The translations under genes and the position numbers were made by a program. A stretch of 58,769 nucleotides of DNA, taken from NCBI GenBank assembly GCA_029204225.1, contig CM055096.1:2178348-2237116 (forward strand), read 5' to 3'. The first letter of the stretch is position 1. Each line of letters begins with the position of its first letter. Source of the DNA: Diphasiastrum complanatum (lineage: Eukaryota > Streptophyta > Lycopodiopsida > Lycopodiales > Lycopodiaceae). Below, in pieces: positions 34,209 through 45,900 of this stretch. A model generated the notes under the pieces. That model was not told the origin of the DNA. It made no database searches and saw only the letters and a program-made list of their open reading frames with translations.

Positions 34209-34790
34209 CAATAAAATGTGTTGCGAGGGCATGGCATCCTGCGTGTATAAGCCCATGGCCCAATGAGCACGCAATTGAAGTTGTAAATAAAATAAACTTG
34301 ACTTGGGCCTTGTAATTAAAATAAAACTAGAGGCCCAATGTCATTTTTAAACTTAGAGATCACTTTTTAGAGTTGGGTCCAAATTGGGACTCACATGAAA
34401 CTTGTGATTTCTAATGTACTTTTTGTGGACCCTTGGATCAAGTTGGATTCAAGATGAATGGTTAGGATCATTGTGAATATTAGCCAATAAGATTGAGGGG
34501 CAAGGGCCTTTCCCATTTTATAAAAAGGCACCATTTGTACACTATTTCCATGCTTAATGAGAAGGAGGAAACTCTACCATTTTTGGAAGAGGAGCATCCT
34601 CATTTGCTATTCACTACTTGCTATTGCTCTTGGTTGTGTTTTCTATTGCTTTCTATTTCCATGTTTTATTGTTTGCCATAGTGAATGTTTTTCCATTAGC
34701 AAGCATAAGGAGCATTTGAGCTAACCTCCACCCTCACTCTCTTTCTCTCTCTTTCTCTTCTCTTCTCAATCTCTTCTTCTCCAACCCTTC
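34209..34790 (+). mobile_element. Gypsy LTR, relative of the element A LTR
   Basis: Begins TGTTGCGAGGGC. From GAGGG onward it aligns with the start of LTR A (CCTGC-TGTATAAGCCC, CCCAATGAGCAC). It has the same promoter arrangement: GCCAATAAGATTG at 34481, TATAAAAAGG at 34517. The right border is placed near 34790 where copia F sequence begins. No internal gypsy sequence follows, so it is a solo or truncated LTR; no target duplication could be confirmed because the left flank is not copia. Confidence 0.6.
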
Positions 34791-36002
34791 AGCTTGCTCA
34801 AGTCCATAAAAACTCTTCTTCAAGAAACACACCTTGTCTTCTTCTCCATCTTTGATGAAGCCCTTGGGTTGGCACATGTAGATTTCCTCTTCTCAGAATC
34901 CATTGAAGAAAGCATTTGTCACATCAAGTTGGAAGAGCTCCCATTTGAAAGAAGTAGCAAGACATATGATTAATCTAATGGTCACAGGCTTTGCAACTGG
35001 TGCAAAGGTTCCATCATAATCTATGCCTTTGACTTGCAAAAATCCTTTTGATACAAGTCTAGTTCTATACTTATGAATGGAACCATCTTGATTATATTTC
35101 AATCTATATATCCATTTACAAGTAAGAGGCTTCTTTCCATAAGGTAGATCAACAAGCTTCCAAGTTTGATTTTCTATTAATGCATCAAACTCTACTTGCA
35201 TAGCTTTCCTCCAATATTGAGACTTATTTGCTTCCTCAAAACTAGTTGGTTCTTCAAGCATAGTAGCCAAGAAAGTATAAGAGTTGAGTAGTTGAGAATC
35301 TTTCCTTTGCTCCCCTTTGTCACTATAAGTGAGCCTTGATAGCTCAATCCTTGTCCTTGTTGATCTTCTTGGCACCCTTGGACTTTGAGTAAGTTCCACT
35401 TGGTCTTCATCTTCATGAAGCTCCTCCTCGGCCATAGCATGATCCTTGACAAGTTGAGTGTTGTTGGAAGTCACCTTTCCTTTGGCTTGAAGAGATTCAC
35501 ATAGTGTCCTATTCTTTCTCTTAGCTACTCCATTTTGTTGTGGGGTGTATGTGCAAGTAAACTTTCTCCTAATGCCAGTAGTTTCACAAAACTCTTTCAT
35601 CCTATTGGAGATGTACTCCCCTCCATTATCACTTCTTAATACTCTCAAGCTAGTATTAAGTTGCTTTTCCACAAAAGTTTTGAACTTTACAAAGGATTCA
35701 AAAACTTTACTTTTCTTAGACAAGAGATAAACCCAAGAGTATCTTGATCTATCATCAACAAAAGTGACATACATAAGAGCTCCACCATTTGATTCATGTG
35801 AAAATGAATGAACATCTGAGTGTATAAGGTCAAGAGGAGAGTTAGATCTTATCAAAGATCTCTTGAAAGGTAGCTTATGAGATTTGGAGAGTCCACAAGC
35901 TTCACAAAGCTTGCCACACTTGGATATGGTTTTGGGAAGTCCACTTGCTAGCTCCTTTGTCACCATGGTCTCCATAGCTTTGTAGTTAAGATGGCCTACC
36001 AT
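34790..36002 (-). pseudogene. Copia F integrase and reverse transcriptase (deleted, truncated)
   Basis: Minus strand. The integrase zinc domain (GHLNYKAMETM ... CEACGLSKSHKLPF) and core follow: LDLIHSDVHSF (D), LRSDNGGEYIS (D), then QNGVAKRKNRTL where the catalytic Glu is Lys. The frame then jumps directly (CESLQAKGKVTSNN) to the region just before RT, so the C-terminal part of integrase and the connector are deleted. RT begins WRKAMQVEFDALIENQTW, TCKWIYRLKYNQDGS, APVAKPVTIRLI, LDVTNAFFNGF. It continues past a TGA as EEEIYMCQPKGFIKDG and SFYGLEQA to about 34790, where the LTR cuts it. The DD active site and RNase H are absent. Confidence 0.88.
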
Positions 36003-36051
36003 AATTCCACTTGAGTGAGCTCCTCCCTTGCCATGTTCACACTTCCAACCA

Positions 36052-37317
36052 TCACATTAGCATCCAATTTGAATAACCTCCCTTGCTTGAAACACTAGCA
36101 ATACATTTTTCATCTTTCAAGATAGAACATGCTCCATGCTTGAAATGTACATCTAATCCACTATCCATAAGTTGTCCTACACTCAACAAGTTCTTTGTAA
36201 TTGAATGTACATAAAGAACATTGTCTAGATCTATTTTTTTAGATGATCCTAGACATAAAGGAATGGATCCAACACCTACAATCTCACATTTTTGATCACT
36301 TGCAGTGAAGATAAATCTCTTAAAACTATTGTAAGAAAGTAGATTAGAAAAGTAGTCTTTTTGGTGAGTCATGTGAGAGCTTGCCCCACTATCAATCCAC
36401 CAAGTGTCTTGATTAGATGTTTGTGGTAAGGATACCATCAAAGATAGATTGCCTTCTTCCTCCTCCTCCTCAAGCACAAGATTGACTTGATTGTCCTTCT
36501 CTTGGGCATTCTTCTTCTTGTAGCACTCGGATGCAAAATGTCCCTTTTTTTCACAAAAGAAACACTTTAGCTTCTTCTTGTCCTTCTTGATCTTGCCTTT
36601 GGAGCTTGATGCTCCATCTTTGCTCTCCATCTCCATGTCTTGAGTCATCTTGGATGGAAACTTTTTCTTCTTGCCTTTCAAGGAAAAGTTAGCTTTTTCA
36701 TCACCATCATTCAAAGATAAGAAACTCATCCTACTTTTGATATGAAGCATTCTACTCTCCTCACTTACAAGCACACTTTGAGGTTTTTCAATACTAGGAA
36801 GTGAATCTTGAATAGCAAAGGTTTGAACAAGATTGGAATAATCATCTCCTAATTCATTCAAAATGATTTGAACTAATTCATCATCTTTGATTTTATCATC
36901 TAAAGAAGACAACTCCTTATTCAAAGATTTGATCCTAAAGACATAATTTTGGGCACTTTCACTACTTCCTTTCATGCTTTAAAGGATTTGATTCCTAAGC
37001 ATGAGTATCCTTGAAGTATTCTTGGATCCATAAATTGCTTTTAATGAATCCCATGCCTCTTTGGATGTGGTACAGGATGAGATTTCCTTCAAAAGTTCAT
37101 TACTTACATTCATTTTTATGCAGTGTAATGCAACTCTACATCTCTTTTTGTACTTAGCCAATTCAACTCCTCCTTGAGGTTCTACTTCCACCTCAAGTAC
37201 TATGTCATAAAGATCATGAAGTACAAGCAAATACTCCATTCGAACTATCCAAGTAGCATAATTAGTGGATGTAAGCCTTTCACTAGCTTCAAGCAAAAAA
37301 CCACCCATTGATGCCAT
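36052..37317 (-). pseudogene. Copia F gag and protease
   Basis: Minus strand. ATG at 37317 begins a copia gag (LTSTNYATWIVRMEYLL, ALHCIKMNVSNELLKEIS, SSCTTSKEAWDSLKAIYGS), interrupted by one TAA at about 36980 in the same frame, then continues (LNKELSSLDDKIKDDELVQIIL). A zinc knuckle CFFCEKKGHFASEC (about 36540) and the protease site WWIDSGASSHMT (about 36400) follow, then a GAG-pre-integrase block to 36052. A frameshift leads into integrase. Apart from one stop the gag is remarkably well preserved. Confidence 0.88.
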
Positions 37318-37901
37318 TTTTGAATGTGAAAAAGCACTAGAAACTCTTATGGTTTCTCTAAGAGATCTGAACCTAAAGTCTTATACCAATTAGAAAGCTT
37401 ATAGACTCAATCCTATCACTCATGAACCAATATAGAATGATGGAAATTTAGATTCTAGTCTCAAACATGCAAAATCACTCCTTAATCTATGATTTTTAGC
37501 AATATCTCTCAACTTCAACATACACTCAAAAAATCAGAGAAGGTCAATTAATGCACCTAATTCAAGCTTCAAATTTAATTTTTTGGATGATCTAGTCCAA
37601 GAACTAATCAATGGATTAGATTCTCTATTGAAAATGCTTGATTTTGCACTAGAAAACTCTCAAATTGGGTGTGTGAGTCAAATTATACAATTTTTTGAAA
37701 TTTCTCAGCCAAAACCAGAGCTGTATGGCCTTACACGTGTTAAACGTGTTCCTATAGCCCACAACAAGTTCTGGTCCAAAAATTTTGAGAATATCTATCA
37801 AATCCAACTCGCTACACAAAAATTGGCTGGTTTCCTAAAACTTGCTATTTTTGGCTTTGATTTGGATCAATCCTATCAATTTCAATAAAACCTCTTGTAC
37901 T
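37318..37901 (-). other. Leader of copia F
   Basis: Non-coding stretch between primer site and gag, about 580 bp. The open plus-strand frame 37583-37888 has no recognisable motif and lies antisense to the leader. Confidence 0.5.
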
Positions 37902-37915
37902 TGGCTCTGATACCA
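37902..37915 (-). promoter_or_regulatory. Primer-binding site of copia F (tRNA-iMet type)
   Basis: Minus-strand TGGTATCAGAGCCA, adjoining the LTR that begins at 37916. This is the standard plant copia primer site. Confidence 0.92.
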
Positions 37916-38731
37916 TGTGGAAAAAGTACAAAATGGACCAAGAGTGGATCCTAATCTAATCCTCAAGAGGAATTGGATGTTAGATTTACTTGATCTATCA
38001 ATCTACTTAAGATTAAGATCAATCTAGATCAATTCTAGACATAAAATCTTAACAAGAACAATCATTTATGAAGGTAAATGTACTTGCTGGTTTCATACGT
38101 GTGAAACCCTGTCAGAGTACGGACTCCAACCTGAAAATAAAGTAAACTATGATAGAACCTCAAAACAATCAAAACAAATGTAGACAAATAGAGAGAAAAA
38201 TTGCTTCCAAAATCAAGATTGATGTTTCATATTGATTGTGGCCAAATATGCCTCTATATATACACTTTTTGGAGCTTGAGGTACTAATCATGCATCAGGT
38301 CTCACACGTGTGAGGATTCTTTGTCATCATCATGCAATTTTGACACTTGGATCAAACTTTCTATTTTGGGCATTTTTCGTCCCATTTCCTACTATATGGA
38401 GATCTTCATAGAAATCTTCTAGAAGCAAAAAATTGCCTAATTCAGCTTTTTCCACATGTGTGAGCTGTCCTTTACACATGGGATGTGACACCTATTCAAA
38501 GTATTTGGCTCATGCAATCAATAGATTGATGCCATGTGTCATATATCTAGAAAACTAGTTTTTGGCCTTTTTAGCCACTAGAACTTGAATTAATTCATAT
38601 GTACAACATATATGATTATGGTACATGACAAGTACACTAGTTTCACACGTGGGAACAGGCTCCACACATGTGTGTTTATCCTATATACAAGATTTTGGCC
38701 TCTACCAAGCATTATTTTTGCATTTTTCACA
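37916..38731 (-). mobile_element. 5' LTR of copia F
   Basis: An 816-bp sequence from TGTGG to TTTTTCACA (plus-strand view) next to the primer site, closely related to the solo LTR at 22068-22901. Together with gag and pol to its left it defines copia F, whose 3' half and second LTR are missing. It was inserted in, or has become joined to, the right GGTACTA-rich repeat. Confidence 0.88.
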
Positions 38732-39840
38732 TTTGGTACTACATTCGTATGATACTTTGGTACTATCTATATATGATGCTTTGGTACTACTTGTTGATAC
38801 TTTCTACATGTAACACAATAAGACTTCTTGAATATAGATCAGTGGTAATGAGAATACTCCTCAAGTTCACTTTGAAGATGTTAACAATGACTTTAATGCA
38901 GAAAGAATCTTTAAGAAATTTCAAGTGAACCAACGTTGTATTGAGCTGCACCAGTGTCGGGTTCTAATTTTACAAATTTTGTATTGTTTTGGTACTATTT
39001 TTGTGTTGGTAAAACTCTTTGATATGAAGGATTCGTACTACAAGAACTTATCGTGAACCAATTCTGATCCTACTGACTACCAAATTAGGTATTTTATACT
39101 AAGTGTCTCATTTTTATTTTAAAATATACCAAATAGGTACCATTTAGACTTCTCGTGACCATATTTGACGCATAAAACTATAAAAGTAGGAGCTTTTTTT
39201 TTTATATTTAGTTATGCTCGCATACAATCCCTTGTGGTCTTTTTGGTACTATTTTAGTATTGTTTACCAATTTGTGGAATCTAAGCTTTAGTCACTACCA
39301 ATTTTACAAGATTTGTACTATTTTTGTAATGTTTACGTGTTCCTGAAACTTTTGAGTACCAGAAATTGGTACTATTTGAACCTATCATGTAACAATTTTG
39401 ATTCTCTAGACTACCAATTAAGGTTCTTGTACTTTCTACATGTTTAGTACTTTGGTACTATAAGATGCTTTGGTACTTTGGTACTACTTGTATATGATGG
39501 TTTGGTACTACCTGCAGGTACTTTCTACCGTTTTGATACTACATTTGTATGATACTCTAGTACTACCTATATATGATGCTTTGGTACTATTTGTTGGTAC
39601 TTTCTACACGTAACACGATAAGACTTCTTGAATATAGATTAGTGGTAATGAGAATACTCCTCAAGTTCACTTTGAAAATGTTAATAATGACTATAGTGCA
39701 GATGGAATCTTTAAGAAGTTTCAAGTGAACCAAGACACTGTATTAAGCTGCACCAGTGTTGGGGTACTAATTTGACAAGTTTTGTACTGTTTTGGTACTA
39801 TTTTTGTGTTGGTAAAACTCTTTAATATGAATTTTTGCAA
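38732..39840 (+). repeat. GGTACTA-rich repeat family, right copy with internal direct repeats
   Basis: Two direct repeats of about 290 bp (about 38740-39030 and 39535-39830) bracket a ~500-bp middle. Each repeat runs GATGCTTTGGTACTA, ACACAATAAGACTTCTTGAA (variant ACACGATAAG), TCAAGTTCACTTTGAA, GTGAACCAA, TTGGTAAAACTCTTT. The middle (39050-39500) is the part most similar, inverted, to 33240-33560. Terminal direct repeats around a small non-coding interior recall a TRIM element, while the abundance of one short motif recalls subterminal repeats of DNA transposons; neither is settled. Confidence 0.75.
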
Positions 39841-39875
39841 TCATTTTTGCAATCCGGAGTCATCTACTTGTAGTT

Positions 39876-40945
39876 ATGGCAACGCTAAGTGAAAGCTTCT
39901 CAATGAGTCAAGCAAATTGGAAGAAGCCGGCAACAATGCAGTTTGGAAATTCAAACTGAAGAACATTCTGATGGAAAAAGAGCTATGGGAGATTGTGACA
40001 GGTGAGGAGACAAGGCCAGTGATTGAAGAAGATCAACAGACATTTGATAGGAAAAAACGAAAAGCACAGAATGTCATCAACTTGTCAGTCGGAGATGCTA
40101 TCATTCCCTACATTTCGGATTCGGAAGGACCGAAAGAAGCGTGGGATATGTTGAAGGCATTGTTTGAGACCACAAACACATCTCGAGTGCTATTCCTGAA
40201 GACAAAGCTGCACACATTACGGATGGATGATGGTGCAACTATTGCCGATCACCTATTGAAGATAAAGGAGATCCGTGATCAACTAGCTGTCGTTGGAGAG
40301 CGAGTACAGGATCGTGAGATCATTCATTTGACATTGAACAACTTGAGTGAGTCACATTAGATGTTTGTGACAAGCATTACCATACGGGAGAATCTTCCAA
40401 CCTATGAAGAGCTAGGTGGATTACTATTGCAGGAAGAGCAACGTCAAGAGAATTTGAATCATCGTAACAGGGGTTATGATCAAGCTCTTGCAGTTAGAGG
40501 ACGAGATGGAAGATTTGGCCATGGTAGGTATCAATCGAGAGGAGGAAACTCAAGTCGGGGATCATTTCAACAATTTAATGAACAAGCCAATGATAGCCCA
40601 AATTGAGACAATTGGAATCAAGGCCGAGGTCAAGGACGTGGCTATTCCAGGCAAAATAAACCTGGAAATTGTAGATACTACAACAAACCTGGCCATTGGG
40701 AGCGTGAATGCTTCAAGAAACAAAAGGAGATAGCACAAAGAAAAGGAAAATGGCAAGCGGACAATTATGCTGATCATTATCAATTTGATGATGATCATTA
40801 TGAAGACAGTTATGTTGATCAACATCAATACGATGATGATCAATATGAAGATGATATAGGCGAAAGCTCAAACTTGTTCATTACGGCGCTAATGACAAGT
40901 GACGAAGCAAAGGATACCTGGTACATCGATAGTGGAGCATCCAAG
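39876..40945 (+). pseudogene. Copia G gag and protease (broken)
   Basis: ATG at 39876 starts FSMSQ-type copia gag, shifting one base near 39910 into LEEAGNNAVWKFKLKNILMEKELWEIV, then WDMLKALFETTNTSRVLFLKTKLHTLRMDDG, with a TAG at 40358. The nucleocapsid region is frame-shifted and Arg/Gly-rich (40460-40720, GRGQGRGY-like with a CRYYNKPGHWERECFKK knuckle whose first part is CRYY rather than CxxC). The protease site WYIDSGASKHMT lies at about 40920-40955 and is followed at once by a TGA/frame change. No 5' LTR or primer site precedes it: only about 35 bp separate the start codon from the GGTACTA repeat. Confidence 0.82.
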
Positions 40946-40964
40946 CACATGACTTGAGTGGTTT

Positions 40965-42240
40965 TTGGAATTCAAGAAAATCCACAATGGCGATGAAGTT
41001 GGACAAGCTAATGGCCAATTGCTACCTGTGAAAGGATTTGGAGTGGTACCAGTGAAGTTAGGCAACAGAATGATAAAGCGGATAAGCAATGTACAATATG
41101 TTCTTGGTTTAGCCAACAATTTACTATCAGTTGGGATGATGGCTGATCAACAACTCAAGGTTGAGTTTGATAGCGACAAATGTCTCATCAAGAACATCAA
41201 GAATCACTACAAAGTGATTGCTACAGGAGCTAGAGTCAACGGAAATCAACTCTACAAATTGAATGCGAGATTTTTTACTCAAGCTATGGTAAGCACTATT
41301 GATAGTCGAAGTGATCTTTGGCATCAACGATTTGGTCATATCAGCGCTCAAAGTTTACAGATTCTGAAAAGAGGTAATCTAGTTATTGGATTGCCTGACA
41401 TTTCTTTTGAAGGAAAAATCTATGAAGGTTGCATTTTGGGAAAACAACATAGAGAGAGGTTTCCCAAAAGTGGAGCAAGGAGAGCCAGTGGCATCCTAGA
41501 TCTTGTCCACAGTGATCTATGTGGACCAATGCAGACTAGATCTCTTAGTGGCTACTATTACTTTATGACCTTTATTGATGATTATAGCAGATGCATTTGG
41601 ATTTATTTCATAAGCAAGAAATCAGATGCTTTTGCTGAATTCAAGGAATTCAAGACATTAGTTGAAAAGCAAACAGGAACTCACATCAAGACTTTGAGAT
41701 TTGATGGAGATGGTGAGTATTTTTTGACAGAATTTATTGATTTTTACAAAGACCAAGGGATCAGGAGGCAGACTACAACACCTTATTCACCGCAGTAAAA
41801 CGGAGTTGCAGAGTGAAAGAATAGATCCATTGTTGAGATGGCCAGGGCAATGCTCAAAGCAAGGGTATGCCAAACACCTTTTGGGCAGAAGCTTGCAACA
41901 CAGCTACGCACATCATGAATCGGTGTCCTACGAAATATGTGGAAGGTAAGACACCTCATGAAGCTTTTACTAGAAAGAAACCTAATTTTTCTCATTTGAG
42001 AGTATTTGGTTGTGATGCTTATGCTCATACTCTTGATGAGAAATGAAGGAAATTGGATGCAAAAGCTGTCAACTGTATTTTCCTTGGATATGATGAGAAG
42101 GCCAAGGCATATAGGATGTATGATACAAATGCATAGAAGCCTATGATTTCTAGGGATGCTACATTTGACGAGTTGGGTCAAGGTGAACAATCCGAAAAAA
42201 TCACTAAACCTTTTGATGAGAGAGCGGAAGTATAGGTCAA
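40965..42240 (+). pseudogene. Copia G integrase (broken)
   Basis: A GAG-pre-integrase block (LWHQRFGHISAQSLQILKRG), a zinc region with EGCILGKQHRERFP (one Cys of the CxxC pair replaced), then the core: DLVHSDLCGPM (D), LRFDGDGEYF (D retained; the usual SDNGGEY is altered). The catalytic-Glu region has a TAA before NGVAE and a TGA directly after it (about 41797-41816). The remainder (RVFGCDAYAHTL, LDAKAVNCIFLGY) is spread over several frames with further stops to about 42230. Confidence 0.85.
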
Positions 42241-42247
42241 GAAAGAA

Positions 42248-43965
42248 GTGGATTTTGATGCAGAAGATTCAATGGAAAAAGATAAGTTTGAAGCTGAAAT
42301 CCCTAAGAGAGTACGTAAATGGTACTTATCAGTCACAAGTGATGCTAAGAAGGGAGATACTCCTGAATCTAGCGAACAAGGAGAGCTTAGAAGGTCAACC
42401 AGAAATCGAAAACCTCCTGCAAGGTTAGAAATGAATTTAGCCCTAATGGGTTATGTGCTCAAAGCTCAAGAACCAAAAACCTTTCATGAAGCAAAGGAGC
42501 ATAAGGAGTGGTGTGCAGTAATGGAAACAGAAATGGAGGCCATATCAAAAAATAGGATGTGGAATTTGGTTGAGCTACCTAATGGTAAGATGCCTATCAC
42601 TTTCAAATGGATTTATAAGATCAAATATGGAACAGATGGGCAACTCAACAAGTACAAAGCACGGTTGGTTGCGAGAGGATTTGAACAACATGAAGGCATT
42701 GATTTTGAGGAAACCTTTGCACCTGTAGCTAAGATGGTAACTATACATTCTATTATTGCTATTTCTACTTTCCATGGCTGGAAGATTCAGCAAATGGACG
42801 TTAAATCTGCTTTTCTTAATGGAGTGTTGGATGAAGAGGTGTATTTAGTACAACCTCAAGGATTTGTTGAGCCAGGGAGAGAGCATCTTGTTTGTAAGCT
42901 CAACAAAGCTATCTATGGATTGAAGCAAGCACCACGGGCGTGGTACTCTTGCATTGATGAACACTTCAAGCAAAGGGGAATGGTAAAGAGTAAGGCTGAT
43001 CCTAATCTTTACATTCTAAAGCAAGATTCAGATATAGTGTTCATTGTTTTGTACGTGGATGATTTGATTATTATAGGAAGTAATGAGAGCTTAATTGATG
43101 AAATCAAATCAGATCTTTCCAATGCTTTTGACATGAGCGATCTAGGATTGATGCACTATTGTCTTGGCATTGAAGTATGGCAAAAGGAAGAGGTTGTCTT
43201 TCTTACACAAAGCAAATATGCACGCGATTTGCTTTGTAAGTTCAATATGCAGGATTGTAAGCCTTTGAGTACACCGATGGATGTCAATATGAAGCTTACT
43301 GCATATGATGAATCTGAGAAAGTAGATGCTTACTTGTACAGGCAGCTGGTGGGTAGTTTGATCTATTTGACACACACACGACCTGATATTTCTTATGTTG
43401 TTGGTGTTGTTAGTCAATTTATGCAAAATCCTAGTCAAGCACACTGGAAGTCTGCTGAACGTATTCTCAAGTACATTCGAGGGACATTGAATTTTGGTTT
43501 GAAGTATGATCAGCTTGAAGTGCCAATGTTGGTAGGTTACACAGATGCTGATTGGGCAAGTAATATTGATGATAGAAGATCTACCAGTGGTCAGACATTC
43601 AGTTATGGTACAACCACAGTTTCATGGAACAACAAAAAGCAACCTACAGTAGGCTAATCTTCGACGGAAGCTGAATATCGTGCACTCAGCAATGCTACAC
43701 ATGAAGCGGTATGGCTACGAAGATTGCTTGTTGATTTAGGTCAACCATAGGTGGATGCGACTACTATTTCTTGCGACAACCAAAGCTGCATTCACCTTGC
43801 CAAATATCCAGTTCTACATGCTCGACCAGGCACATCGAAATACATTAACACTTTGTTCGAGAGAAAATACTTGATGGAACCATTGATCTTGTTTTTTGTA
43901 AATCTGAAGATCAAATGGCAGATATTTTACTAAGTCATTAGGTAGATGTAAATTTGAAAAGTTTT
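42248..43965 (+). pseudogene. Copia G reverse transcriptase and RNase H
   Basis: The best-preserved polymerase in the window: 470 open codons. RT runs WNLVELPNGKMPITFKWIYKIK, YKARLVARGFEQ, FAPVAKMVTIHSII, QMDVKSAFLNGVLDEEVYL, CKLNKAIYGLKQAPRAWY, and an intact YVDDLIIIGS at about 43050. RNase H follows with GYTDADWASNIDDRRSTSGQ. A TAA at 43655 interrupts just before SSTEAEYRALSNATHEAVWLRRL, with a further TAG at 43748, then DNQSCIHLAKYPVLHARPGTSKYIN and a frame change in the tail. Three lesions near the end suggest fairly recent decay. Confidence 0.92.
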
Positions 43966-43999
43966 GTACTTTATTAGGAATAGAAGAATGTAATTTTAT

Positions 44000-44240
44000 C
44001 ATTGAGGGAGAGTGTTAGAAACCAATGATAAACTTGTTACTGTTTACAATTTATTGTTGACAATTGTTACCAGTTGTAAGTCGTTGTAGGCTAGTCTATA
44101 GTCAACTACTAATTTTTTTTCTCTATATATTCAAGGTTTATTGTACTCCCTTTCAATCAATGTAATAGTGTGATGGTGTGTTCTTCCTCTTTCTCTTGGT
44201 GATTGCTTATGGTGATTGATTGATAGTGCTCATCAGATTA
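44000..44240 (+). mobile_element. Polypurine tract and 3' LTR of copia G
   Basis: ATTGAGGGAGAG (44001-44012) is the polypurine tract; TGTTAGAAACCAATG at 44013 starts the LTR. It contains TATATATTC near 44133 and ends at an undefined CA around 44235 (GTGCTCATCA). Without a 5' LTR for comparison the right border is approximate. Confidence 0.7.
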
Positions 44241-44559
44241 TTGACATCGTCAGGGGTAGTGGTTTTGGTGGATTGGAGTTGGTGTTTTGACTTACCGACA
44301 TATTTTCATAAAACGTGAAAAGGGAGAGTGACATTAGCTTGTAACAGATCTCCTTAGACTTCAGTGCCTTCAAGGTTTTAGTCTAAAAAGGCATGTGAGG
44401 TGTGTGATGGGAAGTGGAAGAATGTTGGTCTACATTTTGAATTTGCTAACGATATTTGTGATGCAAGCCAATCTCTTCAGAAGGTTGAGGATAAACAATT
44501 GGTGTAGAACCTTCAATTGGGGGAATGTTGGGCTGCTGGATGTGGCTGGGTGCAATGGT

Positions 44560-45900
44560 AGGAGCTTGACGTTGGATTTGTGCACGAGTCAAGACCTAGG
44601 TTGCTGGGTGTCAACTAGCAAGGTTTCTACTTGCACGGAGCATACAGGAGCAACTGGTTTTGATCTTGAAGGACAATCCTTCACATGGTGTTCAATGCTA
44701 CAATTTTCACAAGCTAGTGGAAAGTAGAGTTTGTCTGGGTAGCAAATTCTAGGATGTTTATCTATGCAGATAAAACATTCGCGTATTGCTAGAAGTTGAT
44801 GCTCTGCAAACACAACTTGGTTAGGATCATCGGTTTGGGAAAGTGGTCAACCACTTGAGCATTAGGGTCATACACATAATATACAACTATTTTAGTGGAG
44901 TACCCTAGTTGAGTAGTGTCTTCCATATAGTAAGTTGTTGGATTGATGGTATTAGGATCAAGATAGTGGACAACTTGTTGTGGAGTGGGGTGGATATTGA
45001 TTGGATGCAGTTGGTCATGATTGATTGTCGCAACATGGAGTGTTGTGGATTGTAAGCATGGTATTGTCGATACATAGGTCTAGGTTCCACTGGATTAATG
45101 GTGTTTTAGTCGGGAACATTCATTGGTCGTGTGATTCTCCGAACAGATAGAACACTATATATTTTCTCTTGCTGGAAATGATTTGTTTGCAATATTTTTC
45201 ATAGCAATTTGAAAATCAGCAACAAGTTAATCCATATGGATTTGTTGAGCTTTCTGCCAAGTTTCCATTTGTTGTGGAAGTTTTGAGGATTGGGCAGTAT
45301 TTTCAAACTTATGATGATTAAGACGTTCGAAATTTTTTGACTTCGCGGATGGCATCAATCATTACATCCTTAAGTTGATCATAGAGGTCAACTGGTTTCA
45401 GTTCTCGACGGATATTCTTAGGAAGGCCAACCAAAAATAGTTTGATGGCCATTTGTTCGGTGATATTTTCATCAATACATTCCACCTTGAGGTGTTTAAA
45501 ACAAACTCATCGCGACGCATCTTAATATGTGTGATTTGGATGAATGGGCTATGAGTCAATTTGGAAGGTTTGAAATGCTTGATGAGAACGTCCTTGAGGG
45601 TAGTCCAAGAAGCAAGATCAAGAGCTTTGAGGTTGAGATACCACTCTTTGGCAGTTCTATAGAGTACCATCGGGAATAGTCTGAGCTTTTTAAGATACCA
45701 CTCTTTGGCAGTTCCATAGAGTACCATCGGAAATTGTCTGAGCTTTTTAGTTTCAAAGGTGTCTCCATAGAAACGGCATGCATTATCGAAGTCCTGGAGA
45801 AATCTAACTGGGTCAGATTCTCCATCATACTTTGGTGCATCGATACGTGGGATTCTGCGTTCTAGTCGTGGAGGAGCAAGATTGGAAGATTCAGCACAAT
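44560..45900 (-). pseudogene. Gypsy element B gag (broken)
   Basis: Minus strand, a relative of element A. Gag domain from about 45890: IPRIDAPKYDGESDPVRFLQ-like start, KLRLFPMVLYGTAKEWYL, W..LKDVLIKHFKPSKLTHSPF, IKMRRDEFVLN, to about 45400, in two or three frames. It contains a 57-bp in-frame tandem duplication, so the LFPMVLY-TAKEWYL segment occurs twice (45630-45750). The nucleocapsid is at 44813-44640 with CFICIDKHPRIC and CENCSIEHHVKDC; the second has the CX2CX3HX4C spacing seen in element A. Pol is absent: the element is cut by copia G to the left. Confidence 0.78.

Noticed and set aside
37583-37888. Plus-strand open frame antisense to the copia F leader
   Set aside because: No conserved motif; lies wholly within the element's untranslated leader between primer site and gag.
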